From Lachnospiraceae bacterium (lineage in GTDB: Bacteria; Bacillota; Clostridia; Lachnospirales; Lachnospiraceae): a stretch of 39,717 nucleotides of DNA. Positions 27,587 through 35,503 of this stretch are shown here, piece by piece; position 1 is the stretch's first letter, and each line of letters opens with the position of its first letter. A program made the translations under genes and the position numbers. Under the pieces are notes generated by a model, which searched no databases, was not told the origin of the DNA, and saw nothing but the letters and a program-made list of their open reading frames with translations. The stretch covers positions 1-39,717 of the forward strand of contig JAGAQZ010000038.1 in NCBI GenBank assembly GCA_017622505.1, in the 5' to 3' direction.

Positions 27587-27949
27587 CTACTTCTCAATAA
27601 ACTTCTTAATTGCTTCCATGGATTCATCGCTGATGACATGCTCAATTTTGCAGGCATCATCTACAGCCGTTTCTTCGCTGATACCGAGCTTTGTAAAGAA
27701 TTCCGTAAGCGCGGTGTGTCTGTCATAAATCTTGGTTGCAACGTTTAAACCCTTCTGCGTTAAGGTGATGCGGCCGTTGCCTTCCATCTCAATATAGCCG
27801 TCCGTCTTCAGCAATTTCATTGCACGGCTGACGCTGGGCTTAGAGAACCCCATCTCTTCACAAATGTCAATGGAGCGTACGAAGTCGCTTTGCTTTGACA
27901 AAGTATAAATTGTTTCCAAATACATCTCGCCGGATTCTAATAAATTCAT
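27587..27949 (-). CDS. DtxR/IdeR-type iron-dependent repressor (short form)
   Basis: A 120-aa metal-dependent repressor with a winged helix (~5-65) and the metal-binding/dimer domain (~66-115), without the C-terminal SH3-like domain. Ligand positions match iron-type DtxR rather than manganese-type MntR: M9 (in GEMYLETIY), C100, E103 and H104 (in DDACKIEHV) correspond to DtxR M10, C102, E105 and H106; H78 and E83 match the ancillary site. ATG 27949 has AAGGGG upstream; the longer frame to 27988 runs through the -10. It diverges from feoAB, and inverted repeats of DtxR type lie in the shared region, so it is the likely Fe(II) sensor controlling feo. Confidence 0.88.
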   Translation of the reverse strand: MNLLESGEMYLETIYTLSKQSDFVRSIDICEEMGFSKPSVSRAMKLLKTDGYIEMEGNGRITLTQKGLNVATKIYDRHTALTEFFTKLGISEETAVDDACKIEHVISDESMEAIKKFIEK

Positions 27950-27978
27950 AGTCGTAAACCCCTTTACATCTTTGTCAC

Positions 27979-28007
27979 AGAATACCATAAAAACATAAAA
28001 AATTCAA
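27979..28007 (-). promoter_or_regulatory. Promoter of dtxR-like gene
   Basis: On the - strand: TTGAAT (28007-28002), a 17-nt spacer and TATTCT (27984-27979). The start would be near 27972. No GTTAG-N6-CTAAC operator overlaps it. Confidence 0.65.
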
Positions 28008-28064
28008 CCGTACACACAGGGTTTTGACGATAACCTTATCAATCACAGTACGTATATACACCAG

Positions 28065-28082
28065 AGTTAGCTAAAACTAACT
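28065..28082. promoter_or_regulatory. Predicted iron-repressor operator, site 1
   Basis: AGTTAGCTAAAACTAACT, a perfect inverted repeat AGTTAG-N6-CTAACT. TTAG-N6-CTAA is the half-site arrangement found in the DtxR consensus. It lies ~90 nt upstream of both mapped promoters, so it may serve a second, weaker promoter or aid looping. Confidence 0.65.
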
Positions 28083-28151
28083 TAATAACATATATTTGAT
28101 AAAAATATCATAAAATATGGTAAAATTACCCATTTTATTCGAAATAACCCC

Positions 28152-28206
28152 TTTACAAACCATTTGGAATATGGTATTAAATTATAGGGAGTTAGCACAA
28201 ACTAAC
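28152..28206 (+). promoter_or_regulatory. feo promoter with iron-repressor operator, site 2
   Basis: TTTACA (28152-28157), a 17-nt spacer and TATTAA (28175-28180), with the inverted repeat GTTAG-CACAAA-CTAAC at 28191-28206 covering the expected start site. A bound repressor there would block initiation of feoAB. Confidence 0.75.
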
Positions 28207-28225
28207 CGAAAGGCAGGAACATTTT

Positions 28226-28441
28226 ATGAATCTGAACGAAGTAAAGTTAGAAGAGGAATATATCGTTGACGCAGTCGAAACCGATGATGAAGAATTGAAT
28301 TCTTTTCTGTTTTCACTCGGGTGTTACAGCGGAGAACCCATAACCGTAATCGCACGCAAGAGAAGAGGTTGTGTGGTTTCCATCAAGGACGGACGATATC
28401 ATATTGACCGCAGATTAGCGGATGCAATTAAGGTGAAATAG
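28226..28441 (+). CDS. feoA: FeoA ferrous iron transport accessory protein
   Basis: A 71-aa SH3-like FeoA protein; FeoA works at the cytoplasmic face with FeoB in Fe(II) uptake. The order (acidic N-terminal strand, then SLGCYSGEPITVIARKRRG, ending with a DRRLADAIKV helix) and the position 35 nt before feoB fit the family. A GGAA-type ribosome site precedes ATG 28226. Part of the feoA-feoB-FeoB-associated operon behind operator site 2. Confidence 0.92.
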   Translation: MNLNEVKLEEEYIVDAVETDDEELNSFLFSLGCYSGEPITVIARKRRGCVVSIKDGRYHIDRRLADAIKVK

Positions 28442-28476
28442 TTTTTACATATAAAATCGGAACAGGAGACAATCGT

Positions 28477-30486
28477 ATGAGAATCGCTTTGGCAGGTAAT
28501 CCAAACAGTGGAAAAACTACAATGTATAATGCCCTTACCGGCAGTAAAGAAAGTGTTGGAAACTGGGCGGGTGTAACCGTTGATAAAAAAGAAAGTCCTA
28601 TAAAAAGAAGCATATATGAGGGCGAGAATGAACTGATTGCCGTGGATTTGCCCGGTGCATATTCCATGTCGCCTTTTACTTCGGAAGAAAGTATTACCCG
28701 TGATTATATTCAGACTGAGAATCCGGACGTAATCGTAAATATCGTGGATGCCACGAATTTGAGCCGTAGTTTGTTTTTTACAACCCAGCTTATGGAGCTT
28801 GGGATTCCTGTAGTCGTTGCATTGAATAAAAGTGACGTAAATGATAAAAAAGGAAACGAAATTGACGAAGATGCTTTGGCAAAGAAACTTGGTTGCCCTG
28901 TTTTTGAAACGGTGTCCACTGTTTCGGGGGAACACAATGGCTTGGCGGAAGTAATTCAGGCGGCTGTTGACAGAGCCGGCAAGGAACAAAAGGCGCCCTA
29001 TAGCCAGGCAATTGTTGATTTGACCGATAAAGACGCAGTAGAAGCGGAAGACAGAAAGCGTTTCGAGTTTGTAAACAGCATAGTAAAGGAAGTAGAAAAA
29101 AGAAAAGTACGTACCAATCAATTTAATAAGCAGGATAAATTCGATGAATTTATCACGCATCCGTTGTTAGGAATTCCGGTTTTTGCAGTAGTGATGTGGA
29201 TGGTATTTTTTATCTCACAGTCGACTGTAGGTACTTGGATTGCAGACTGGCTGGTTGGCTGGATTGAAGTATTCCAGGAATGGGTAGCAGGGCTTGTAGT
29301 TAATGCGCATCCTTTCCTGCAGTCACTTTTGGTTGATGGTATTATCGGCGGTGTAGGTGCCGTAGTTGGTTTCCTCCCCTTGGTAATGGTAATGTACTTC
29401 CTGATTGCGTTGTTGGAAGACTGCGGTTATATGGCACGTGCAACGGTTGTACTTGACCCGATTTTTAAGAAGGTAGGTCTTTCGGGCAAGTCCGTGATCC
29501 CTATGGTAATCGGCACGGGATGCTCTATTCCGGGCGTTATGGCCTGCCGTACCATCCGTAATGAAAGAGAGCGCAGAGCAACCGCAATGTTAACACCTTT
29601 TATGCCTTGCGGTGCAAAGCTTCCCGTCATTGCATTGTTTGCAGGTGCCTTTTTCTCGGATGCAAAGTGGGTTGGTGTGTTGATGTATTTTACCGGTATT
29701 CTTTTAATTTTAATCGGTGCCTTGCTTGTCAATAAAATTGCCGGCCATAAACTGAAAAACTCATATTTTATCATTGAGTTGCCGGAATATAAGTTCCCCA
29801 GCTTTAAGACCGCGTTCCGCTCTATGTGTTCACGTGGTTGGGCATACATTGTGAAAGCAGGTACAATTATCCTTGTTTGTAACGCAGTGGTTCAGATTAT
29901 GCAGAGCTTTAACTGGCAATTCCAGTTGGTGGAAGAAGGTATGGAAAATACATCCATCCTTGCAACCATCGCAACACCCGCAGCATACCTTTTGGTTCCT
30001 ATCGTTGGTTTTGCGGCTTGGCAGTTGGCTGCGGCAGCAATCACAGGTTTCATTGCAAAAGAAAACGTTGTTGGTACATTGGCAGTTTGCTATGCATTAA
30101 CAAACTTCATTGATACAGAAGAATTGGCATTGACAGGAGGCGCAAACGAAGTTGCGGTTGCTATGGGTCTTACTAAGGTTGCAGCCCTTGCTTACCTTAT
30201 GTTTAACCTTTATACACCGCCCTGCTTCGCAGCTATGGGTGCCATGAATTCTGAAATCAAGGATAAGAAGTGGCTCTTCGGCGGTATTATGTTACAGTTT
30301 GCTACCGGTTATACCATCGGCTATCTTGTATATCAGGTAGGTACTTTGATTACAACAGGTGCTTTGGGCGCAGGATTCTTCCCCGGTCTTATCGCTGTAG
30401 TTGCAATCGTAGCAATCGTTGTTCTTCTTATCATTAACACGGAACGTAAGATGAAAAAAGAGTACGCTTTAAAGAAAGTAGCATAA
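28477..30486 (+). CDS. feoB: FeoB ferrous iron transporter
   Basis: A 669-aa Fe(II) transporter with an N-terminal G domain and a polytopic membrane part. G1 is GNPNSGKTT (7-15), G3 is DLPGAYSM (~53), G4 is NKSD (~117). The helical GDI-like insertion follows, then the gate repeats from ~210, including GYMARA and the CSIPGVMACRTI and YTPPCFAA segments with conserved cysteines. The length is at the short end for FeoB (~660-770). ATG 28477 has CAGGAG 8 nt upstream. It sits in the inner membrane and should import ferrous iron under anaerobic conditions. Confidence 0.97.
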   Translation: MRIALAGNPNSGKTTMYNALTGSKESVGNWAGVTVDKKESPIKRSIYEGENELIAVDLPGAYSMSPFTSEESITRDYIQTENPDVIVNIVDATNLSRSLFFTTQLMELGIPVVVALNKSDVNDKKGNEIDEDALAKKLGCPVFETVSTVSGEHNGLAEVIQAAVDRAGKEQKAPYSQAIVDLTDKDAVEAEDRKRFEFVNSIVKEVEKRKVRTNQFNKQDKFDEFITHPLLGIPVFAVVMWMVFFISQSTVGTWIADWLVGWIEVFQEWVAGLVVNAHPFLQSLLVDGIIGGVGAVVGFLPLVMVMYFLIALLEDCGYMARATVVLDPIFKKVGLSGKSVIPMVIGTGCSIPGVMACRTIRNERERRATAMLTPFMPCGAKLPVIALFAGAFFSDAKWVGVLMYFTGILLILIGALLVNKIAGHKLKNSYFIIELPEYKFPSFKTAFRSMCSRGWAYIVKAGTIILVCNAVVQIMQSFNWQFQLVEEGMENTSILATIATPAAYLLVPIVGFAAWQLAAAAITGFIAKENVVGTLAVCYALTNFIDTEELALTGGANEVAVAMGLTKVAALAYLMFNLYTPPCFAAMGAMNSEIKDKKWLFGGIMLQFATGYTIGYLVYQVGTLITTGALGAGFFPGLIAVVAIVAIVVLLIINTERKMKKEYALKKVA

Positions 30487-30524
30487 TGTAAATTGTGTAA
30501 AAGAATATTATAATGAGGTATGGT

Positions 30525-30704
30525 ATGGAGAATTTTATTATCGTGGCGGTTATCCTCCTGATTGTAGGCGGAGCAGTGGCATACATAATAAAAGAGAAGA
30601 AAAAAGGAGCGGTTTGTGTGGGGTGTCCCCACGCCGGTGAATGTGCAAAGAAGCGTCAAGGCGCTTGCAATTGCGGTACCGGTGCTGAACAAACCAAAGA
30701 TTAA
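30525..30704 (+). CDS. FeoB-associated Cys-rich membrane protein
   Basis: A 59-aa protein with one TM segment (~4-22), a Lys-rich stop-transfer patch and five Cys (C31, C34, C40, C48, C50) in a CxxC and CxC-rich tail. This is the layout of the FeoB-associated Cys-rich family found at the end of feo operons. ATG 30525 is preferred over 30513, because the GAGG at 30515-30518 is then the ribosome site with a 6-nt spacer. Its opening (MENFII) is very like that of the HMA protein at 36981. Confidence 0.85.
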   Translation: MENFIIVAVILLIVGGAVAYIIKEKKKGAVCVGCPHAGECAKKRQGACNCGTGAEQTKD

Positions 30705-30747
30705 CTTGGTTGACCAACATACTTAAATCATAATCTCAAAGACAGAG

Positions 30748-30776
30748 CCTTCGCCTTGGTGCGGGGGTTTTGTTTT
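30748..30776 (+). terminator. Terminator of the feo operon
   Basis: CCTTCGC (30748-30754) pairs with GCGGGGG bases at 30761-30767 using two G-T wobbles, followed by TTTTGTTTTT. Confidence 0.7.
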
Positions 30777-30796
30777 TGGGTGGAAATGTTTTACCA

Positions 30797-30825
30797 TTGA
30801 TCTCGTATAAAAAGAATGATAAAAT
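30797..30825 (+). promoter_or_regulatory. Promoter of HD-GYP gene
   Basis: TTGATC (30797-30802), a 17-nt spacer and TAAAAT (30820-30825). It gives a leader of ~84 nt to the chosen ATG at 30916. Confidence 0.65.
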
Positions 30826-30915
30826 GTGCTGTCAATTATAGTATTTTAAATGGTGAAAGCCGGATACAAAAAAGATAAGACATTCACCACATCAAGAAGG
30901 AATGAGGAAATAAAG

Positions 30916-31539
30916 ATGCATGAGTGTGATTTTTGTTCCAATGAAATAGATTTTCATGAGATTGTAGAGTGTATCGCATCGGCACTGGACGCTAAGGACC
31001 CGTATACCGCAGGCCATTCCCACAGAGTAAGTGATATGGCGTTGGTTGTATGTCGTCTTATGGGGCTTAAGGACCATGATACCGAGAAGATACACATTGC
31101 AGGGCATTTGCATGATATCGGTAAAATAGGCGTGCCTGACGCGGTTTTAAACAAAGAAGGACGCTTGTCGGATGAAGAGTTTGAACGTATCAAGAAACAT
31201 CCGCAGATCGGCGCAGATATTTTAAATAAGTCCCATCGTTTGAGTGAATTATCTAACATTGTTTTAATGCATCATGAGCGATATGACAGCAAAGGATATC
31301 CTACAGGTGCTAAGGGCGCAGAAATCCCGGTGGGCGCGAGAATTCTGGCTATTTGTGACAGTATTGATGCCATGACTTCCAACAGATGCTATCGAAAGGC
31401 TTTAAGCTTTGAATACTGCTATAATGAAATTGAGAAGAATTTGGGAACTATGTATGACCCGATTATCGGAAGATATGTATTAGATAACTGGGAAGAGGTA
31501 ATCAGCGTGGTAAAAAACGGTAACGCCTGTGATCAGTAG
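30916..31539 (+). CDS. HD-GYP domain protein (probable cyclic di-nucleotide phosphodiesterase)
   Basis: A 207-aa soluble protein that is essentially one HD-GYP domain: GHSHRVS (~34), the HDIGKIGVPD motif (~68-77), KKHPQIGADIL, HHERYDSKGYPTG (~118-130, the HHE...GYP signature) and the final ARILAICDSIDAM helix. All metal-ligand motifs look intact, so it is probably active on c-di-GMP or a related dinucleotide. A small N-terminal CxxC (C4, C7) may bind metal. The start ATG 30916 has GAGG 8 nt upstream; the in-frame ATG at 30850 has no ribosome site. No receiver or sensor domain is attached. It is monocistronic. Confidence 0.92.
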   Translation: MHECDFCSNEIDFHEIVECIASALDAKDPYTAGHSHRVSDMALVVCRLMGLKDHDTEKIHIAGHLHDIGKIGVPDAVLNKEGRLSDEEFERIKKHPQIGADILNKSHRLSELSNIVLMHHERYDSKGYPTGAKGAEIPVGARILAICDSIDAMTSNRCYRKALSFEYCYNEIEKNLGTMYDPIIGRYVLDNWEEVISVVKNGNACDQ

Positions 31540-31546
31540 TTATAAG

Positions 31547-31589
31547 AAAAGACACCGTCTGTCGAATTGTATCGACTTAGGTGTCTTTT
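31547..31589. terminator. Bidirectional terminator between HD-GYP gene and Bat-like operon
   Basis: AAAAGACACC (31547-31556) pairs with GGTGTCTTTT (31580-31589), with an inner GTCGA/TCGAC hairpin (31561-31576). T-rich ends occur on both strands and the flanking genes converge. Confidence 0.88.
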
Positions 31590-31613
31590 ATCATTTAGGT
31601 CACATCAATTGTT

Positions 31614-32234
31614 TTACCAAATTTTCATGTCATAATCGAAATTCATATCTGCATCCCAATCTTCCATCATTTGCTGTTCTTCCTGACGTTCGTTGAAAGC
31701 ATCATTCTGGATGTTCTGCATTTCTTCTTGGATGCCCTGTTCGGTTTCTTCGTCAATGGGGGGAGGGGCACCGGTGCCACCGTCACTTTCATCTTCAGAG
31801 TCATCGGGATTGGATTGAGGCGGTTGTTGCAACTGCTCCAGCATCTTGTCAATTTCTTCTTTTAACTGCTGTGCCGGCTCGCTGTGGCCGTCACCTTCTT
31901 CTGTTGCGCAACCGTCTTCCAGAAGAATATCCCTGGCTTCCAGCAGTGTCTGAATACTGCTGTCCACATTTTCGGGCTCAGCCCAGTTCGGTCCCATATT
32001 GTAAATCATGGAAAGTGCCAGATTTACGCGCACGGAGCATTCCTTGAAATGGGGCGGATTCGCGTTCAATGCATGCTGGTAAGATTCAATTGCACCGGCG
32101 TAATCCAAACGTTCATAGCGGTCGTTTCCCTGGTTGTAAAAGTAAATATACCGGAAGAAGAGAAAGCAACATAAGACAACCAATAGGATAAAAACGGCTG
32201 CAATTATTTTTCTTATTGTTTTTGCAGAGTTCAT
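31614..32234 (-). CDS. Membrane-anchored TPR protein, last gene of MoxR/VWA operon (BatC-like)
   Basis: A 206-aa protein with one TM (~8-28), a short TPR-like helical region (~35-115, including the YAGAIESYQHALNANP repeat) and a long acidic, Gln/Glu-rich C-terminal tail containing PPQSNPDDSEDES. The position and TM-plus-TPR layout correspond to BatC-type proteins of Bat operons. It begins 3 nt after the upstream VWA gene. No catalytic motif was seen. It probably scaffolds the VWA membrane proteins. Confidence 0.75.
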   Translation of the reverse strand: MNSAKTIRKIIAAVFILLVVLCCFLFFRYIYFYNQGNDRYERLDYAGAIESYQHALNANPPHFKECSVRVNLALSMIYNMGPNWAEPENVDSSIQTLLEARDILLEDGCATEEGDGHSEPAQQLKEEIDKMLEQLQQPPQSNPDDSEDESDGGTGAPPPIDEETEQGIQEEMQNIQNDAFNERQEEQQMMEDWDADMNFDYDMKIW

Positions 32235-32237
32235 AGT

Positions 32238-33191
32238 TTAAAAACTTACCTTTCTCTTGTAATAAATAAAATCGAAAACAAGTAACGGAATGAAAATAAT
32301 CAATACATAAAAGAATGTATCCGAATAACCTGTAATGTTATCGCCTTCCTGTTCATCGCCTGCTGTCTCAATTTGGTGTAAGACCTTGTTAATGGTCTGG
32401 TTAATCTGAGACTGGCTTGTCATATGAACGTAATCCACACCCATATCGGAAGCGATGCTTTGCAGGTTTTCTTCATCAATAACGGAGAGAGCAGTTTGCT
32501 GATCGAAGTTATCATCATAATAGTAAAGTTCTTCCACTTCGTCATCACCGAAAAATGCTACCGCATGCATGGGGCCGCCCTTTTCGGTGCCATACCCGAG
32601 AACCGCACCGCCGTCGATAAAATCTTTTAACTTGGGATGTGATTTCAAATCCGCTTCCTGGGTGATTTCACCGTCACTGATAAAAAATACAATCTGAACA
32701 TTGTCGCTTTCGCGGTCAAGTGCAGTTTCCATATAATTCAACACATCTTCAAAACCTGTACCTGTGGCATATAAAGTTGCCTGCCCCTGTAAGCTGTTAA
32801 ACGCCTGGGTGACATTTGTGGTATCAATGGTGTAGGGCATCAGTGTTGTTACATTGTTATCAAAGGAAATTACGGAAAACTGCGCGCCGGGGAGTTTCTC
32901 CATAATGTAGGCACAGTCGCTTCTTACTGCTTCCATTCGGGGGCTTTTATCACTGCCGTAGTCTTCGGCCTGCATGCTGATGGTGTTATCAACCACGAAG
33001 AGCACGTCGATTTTACGCTTGATGGTTTCGGCGTCGTAGTCCGGAACCATAATACGCAGATTAATGATAAAAAGCAGTACGATAATTGCGAGCTGTCTTA
33101 TATAATTAAAAGTCCCTTTTCGTCTAAAAAAAGCAAGCGCTATGCATATAATTGCCATAAGCCAAATCGGGATAATAGGATTTACAGTCAT
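32238..33191 (-). CDS. VWA-domain membrane protein (BatB-like)
   Basis: A 317-aa protein with two N-terminal TM segments (~5-20, ~30-46), a von Willebrand factor A domain (~60-260) and a C-terminal TM (~293-310). The metal-dependent adhesion site reads DNTIS (~72-76) in place of the usual DxSxS, with Thr for the first Ser; later positions are YATGTGFED and ISDGE. Metal binding is still plausible. It overlaps the upstream VWA gene by 4 nt. Confidence 0.85.
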   Translation of the reverse strand: MTVNPIIPIWLMAIICIALAFFRRKGTFNYIRQLAIIVLLFIINLRIMVPDYDAETIKRKIDVLFVVDNTISMQAEDYGSDKSPRMEAVRSDCAYIMEKLPGAQFSVISFDNNVTTLMPYTIDTTNVTQAFNSLQGQATLYATGTGFEDVLNYMETALDRESDNVQIVFFISDGEITQEADLKSHPKLKDFIDGGAVLGYGTEKGGPMHAVAFFGDDEVEELYYYDDNFDQQTALSVIDEENLQSIASDMGVDYVHMTSQSQINQTINKVLHQIETAGDEQEGDNITGYSDTFFYVLIIFIPLLVFDFIYYKRKVSF

Positions 33192-34192
33192 AGCTTAACC
33201 TTTCTGCTGAGTATAAAATAGGTTCCGATAAAAATCAGCATAAATACAAAGAGTACTTCCGGCTTGTCGGTCACAATGATTTTGGTATCGGTCATTACCG
33301 CGGTACCGGTCAGTCGGATATCGGAAACCAATTCGTCGAATACCTTCTTGGAAGTTACTTCATAGTGTTTACCGCCGGTATTGACGATTGCCTGGCGGAA
33401 GCTTTGTTCATCTACAATGTCTTCCGGCGTAACCGCAAATACTTTAACGTCATTTGCAGCACAGAGGGCAGCAGCATCTTCCACGGTTACAAAAGAAGTA
33501 GCGGTGATTTCGTTTAACTCGTTGTCCGTAACGAAAATAATCATTCGGCTTCTTTCGTCATTCTCTTTCAAATCGGGGAAGTTGTAAAGGCAGGATGCCA
33601 AACCGTCACCGATAAAAGAACTACCGCGTCCGTCGTCCCAGAGGGTGCCGTCGTATTTGTATTCACAAATCTGGCACAAGGGATCGCTGTGGCCGTTTAA
33701 GCTGTGTTTGATGGATTCTTCCAAGTCGTCCAGTACTTGCAAAACGTAGTCGTAGTCAGTAGTTAAGGGCACCAAAACTACGGATTTACCGTTAAAAATG
33801 CTGATGCCGAAACGTTCGCCGTCCAATTCTTTTACCACATCTTTTAAGTTATTACAGATTTCCAGGTTCACTTCATCAATCGAATAAGATGTATCCATAC
33901 AGATGAAAATATCGCGGTTTCGAAGTTCTGTATTTACCACATCGATTTTCGCAGGACGCGAAAGCATAATGATGGCGAACACCAGGCCAATCCATAAGCA
34001 GGAGAGGGACGCAATGCTGAAAATCTTGTACTGCAACAACAATTTCTTATACAGTGGTGTATCTTCTATAAAATTCGTATTGGCAACCTTTTTACCCTTC
34101 TCGAAGGTATCTTTTCTTTTAATCGTGATAAAAGTTAAGATGATTGCGAGGGGGATACCGATAAAGATTGCAGCAGGAAACATTAATTCCAT
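33188..34192 (-). CDS. VWA-domain membrane protein (BatA-like)
   Basis: A 334-aa protein with TM segments at ~6-24, ~56-77 and a C-terminal one at ~311-329, and a VWA domain between (~90-300). The MIDAS motif DTSYS is intact, followed by FVTDNE. BatA-like proteins are partners of MoxR AAA+ ATPases in envelope maintenance or complex assembly. The start overlaps the end of the upstream gene by 10 nt and the stop overlaps the next VWA gene by 4 nt. Confidence 0.87.
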   Translation of the reverse strand: MELMFPAAIFIGIPLAIILTFITIKRKDTFEKGKKVANTNFIEDTPLYKKLLLQYKIFSIASLSCLWIGLVFAIIMLSRPAKIDVVNTELRNRDIFICMDTSYSIDEVNLEICNNLKDVVKELDGERFGISIFNGKSVVLVPLTTDYDYVLQVLDDLEESIKHSLNGHSDPLCQICEYKYDGTLWDDGRGSSFIGDGLASCLYNFPDLKENDERSRMIIFVTDNELNEITATSFVTVEDAAALCAANDVKVFAVTPEDIVDEQSFRQAIVNTGGKHYEVTSKKVFDELVSDIRLTGTAVMTDTKIIVTDKPEVLFVFMLIFIGTYFILSRKVKL

Positions 34193-34647
34193 TCTGAGAT
34201 TACCGTCCTTGCTTTGTTAATTACTTCATATACGTTTACCTGGGTGTTGACTGCAAATTCCGGCATATAGCACTGGGAAATCAGTTCGTACAGGCGGGGA
34301 AGCTTTGCCGCGTGAATTTCCATCAGGGTGTAGTTCTGCACTTTAATGCCTGTGGATGCATACACGAAATCACGCACAACACGGCTGACAGCCTGGGCTG
34401 CCTTACGGTCGTCGATTTTATCCGCAGAACGCTTCTTTTCGATATCGGTAAGCGCACGTATATATTTTTCTTTCAATGTAAAAATGTTCTTCGGTGCCAC
34501 GGGTTTGGCTACGGGCACACGAGGTTTCTTTCTCTTGGGTTTGCGAAGAAAGAGGATTAAAAGAGTACCTATAATGCCGGCGATAATAAATAAAATAGCG
34601 GGCAGATAAGAGAAGGACTCTTGTAACTCAACGGTTATTGCTTGCAT
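34183..34647 (-). CDS. Single-TM protein, DUF4381-like, of MoxR/VWA operon
   Basis: A 154-aa protein: one TM at ~15-34, then a very basic patch (RKPKRKKPR), and a cytoplasmic helical domain (~60-154). The position between the DUF58 gene and the first VWA gene is where DUF4381-type proteins occur in Bat operons; the sequence assignment is by context and layout. It overlaps the DUF58 gene by 20 nt and the VWA gene by 10 nt, implying tight coupling. Confidence 0.7.
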   Translation of the reverse strand: MQAITVELQESFSYLPAILFIIAGIIGTLLILFLRKPKRKKPRVPVAKPVAPKNIFTLKEKYIRALTDIEKKRSADKIDDRKAAQAVSRVVRDFVYASTGIKVQNYTLMEIHAAKLPRLYELISQCYMPEFAVNTQVNVYEVINKARTVISEWN

Positions 34648-35503
34648 ATTTATGCCTTTCTAATAAATCCATACTTTTGTCTACAATGTCATATTCGCCA
34701 TCGATTTCTACGCTGACAATCTGATTGCGGAGGAGTTTGTGAGAGTTCTCGTGAGAGATTTTCTCGCGTGTCTTCTGCTCTAAGGCCATCAGTTCTTTGT
34801 TACCGGTTAAGAATTCTGAGACGTAACGTGATTTGCGCACGTCAAAGGCCTGGTGGCCGGTGAGGGACGCATCGCTTATGCTGACAAACAGCAAGTCGTG
34901 CTGTACGCATAACTTCTTGATGGTATTATCGCTGATGCGATGAATGCCGCCTGCGTCTGTGATGACAAAAATAATCATTTTCTGACGTATGTTTTTGATG
35001 ATGTAATCCAAAGATTTGTTTATGTCGCTGTCATAATCGGCGAAATCTTCCTTTTCATAGGTGGTAAGAATCCATTCCAAATGGTTCATGCCCATGCGGA
35101 GAGGGAAGTACTGTATCATGCCGTTTCGGTTGTAGATGGCGCCTACGTTGTCACGGTTGTTAGCTGCTAAGTAAGCAAGCGTACCGCCGGCTGTGAGGGC
35201 AACATCTTTCTTGGTTTCCAATGTACGGGTATCCGCCATAAAATTTTTGCCGGTGTCGAAGACAAGCATAACATTGTGCTTTTTCTCAGCGATATACTGC
35301 TTGATAAGCAGGTTTTTATTTCGTGCGGATGCTTTCCAGTCAATATCGCGGATGTTATCGCCGGGAATGTATTCCCGGAGATTCTCAAAGTCCAAACCAT
35401 TTCCGGTGTAGATGGATTTGTAGGAGCCGTCGAAAATATTGCTGGTCTTTTTCTTAGCATAAACACTGACTTTGGCTTTTATTTTTATAATATGGTTCGT
35501 CAT
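34628..35503 (-). CDS. DUF58 domain protein of MoxR operon
   Basis: A 291-aa DUF58 protein. It has the signature PGDNIRDIDWKASARNKNLL (~48-67) and a VWA-like core starting at VMLVFDTGKNF. Most DUF58 proteins have an N-terminal membrane part; this is a short soluble form beginning close to the domain. DUF58 proteins almost always follow moxR, as here, with a 4-nt ATGA overlap (35500-35503). The role is inferred as adaptor or substrate of the MoxR ATPase. Confidence 0.9.
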   Translation of the reverse strand: MTNHIIKIKAKVSVYAKKKTSNIFDGSYKSIYTGNGLDFENLREYIPGDNIRDIDWKASARNKNLLIKQYIAEKKHNVMLVFDTGKNFMADTRTLETKKDVALTAGGTLAYLAANNRDNVGAIYNRNGMIQYFPLRMGMNHLEWILTTYEKEDFADYDSDINKSLDYIIKNIRQKMIIFVITDAGGIHRISDNTIKKLCVQHDLLFVSISDASLTGHQAFDVRKSRYVSEFLTGNKELMALEQKTREKISHENSHKLLRNQIVSVEIDGEYDIVDKSMDLLERHKYASNNR

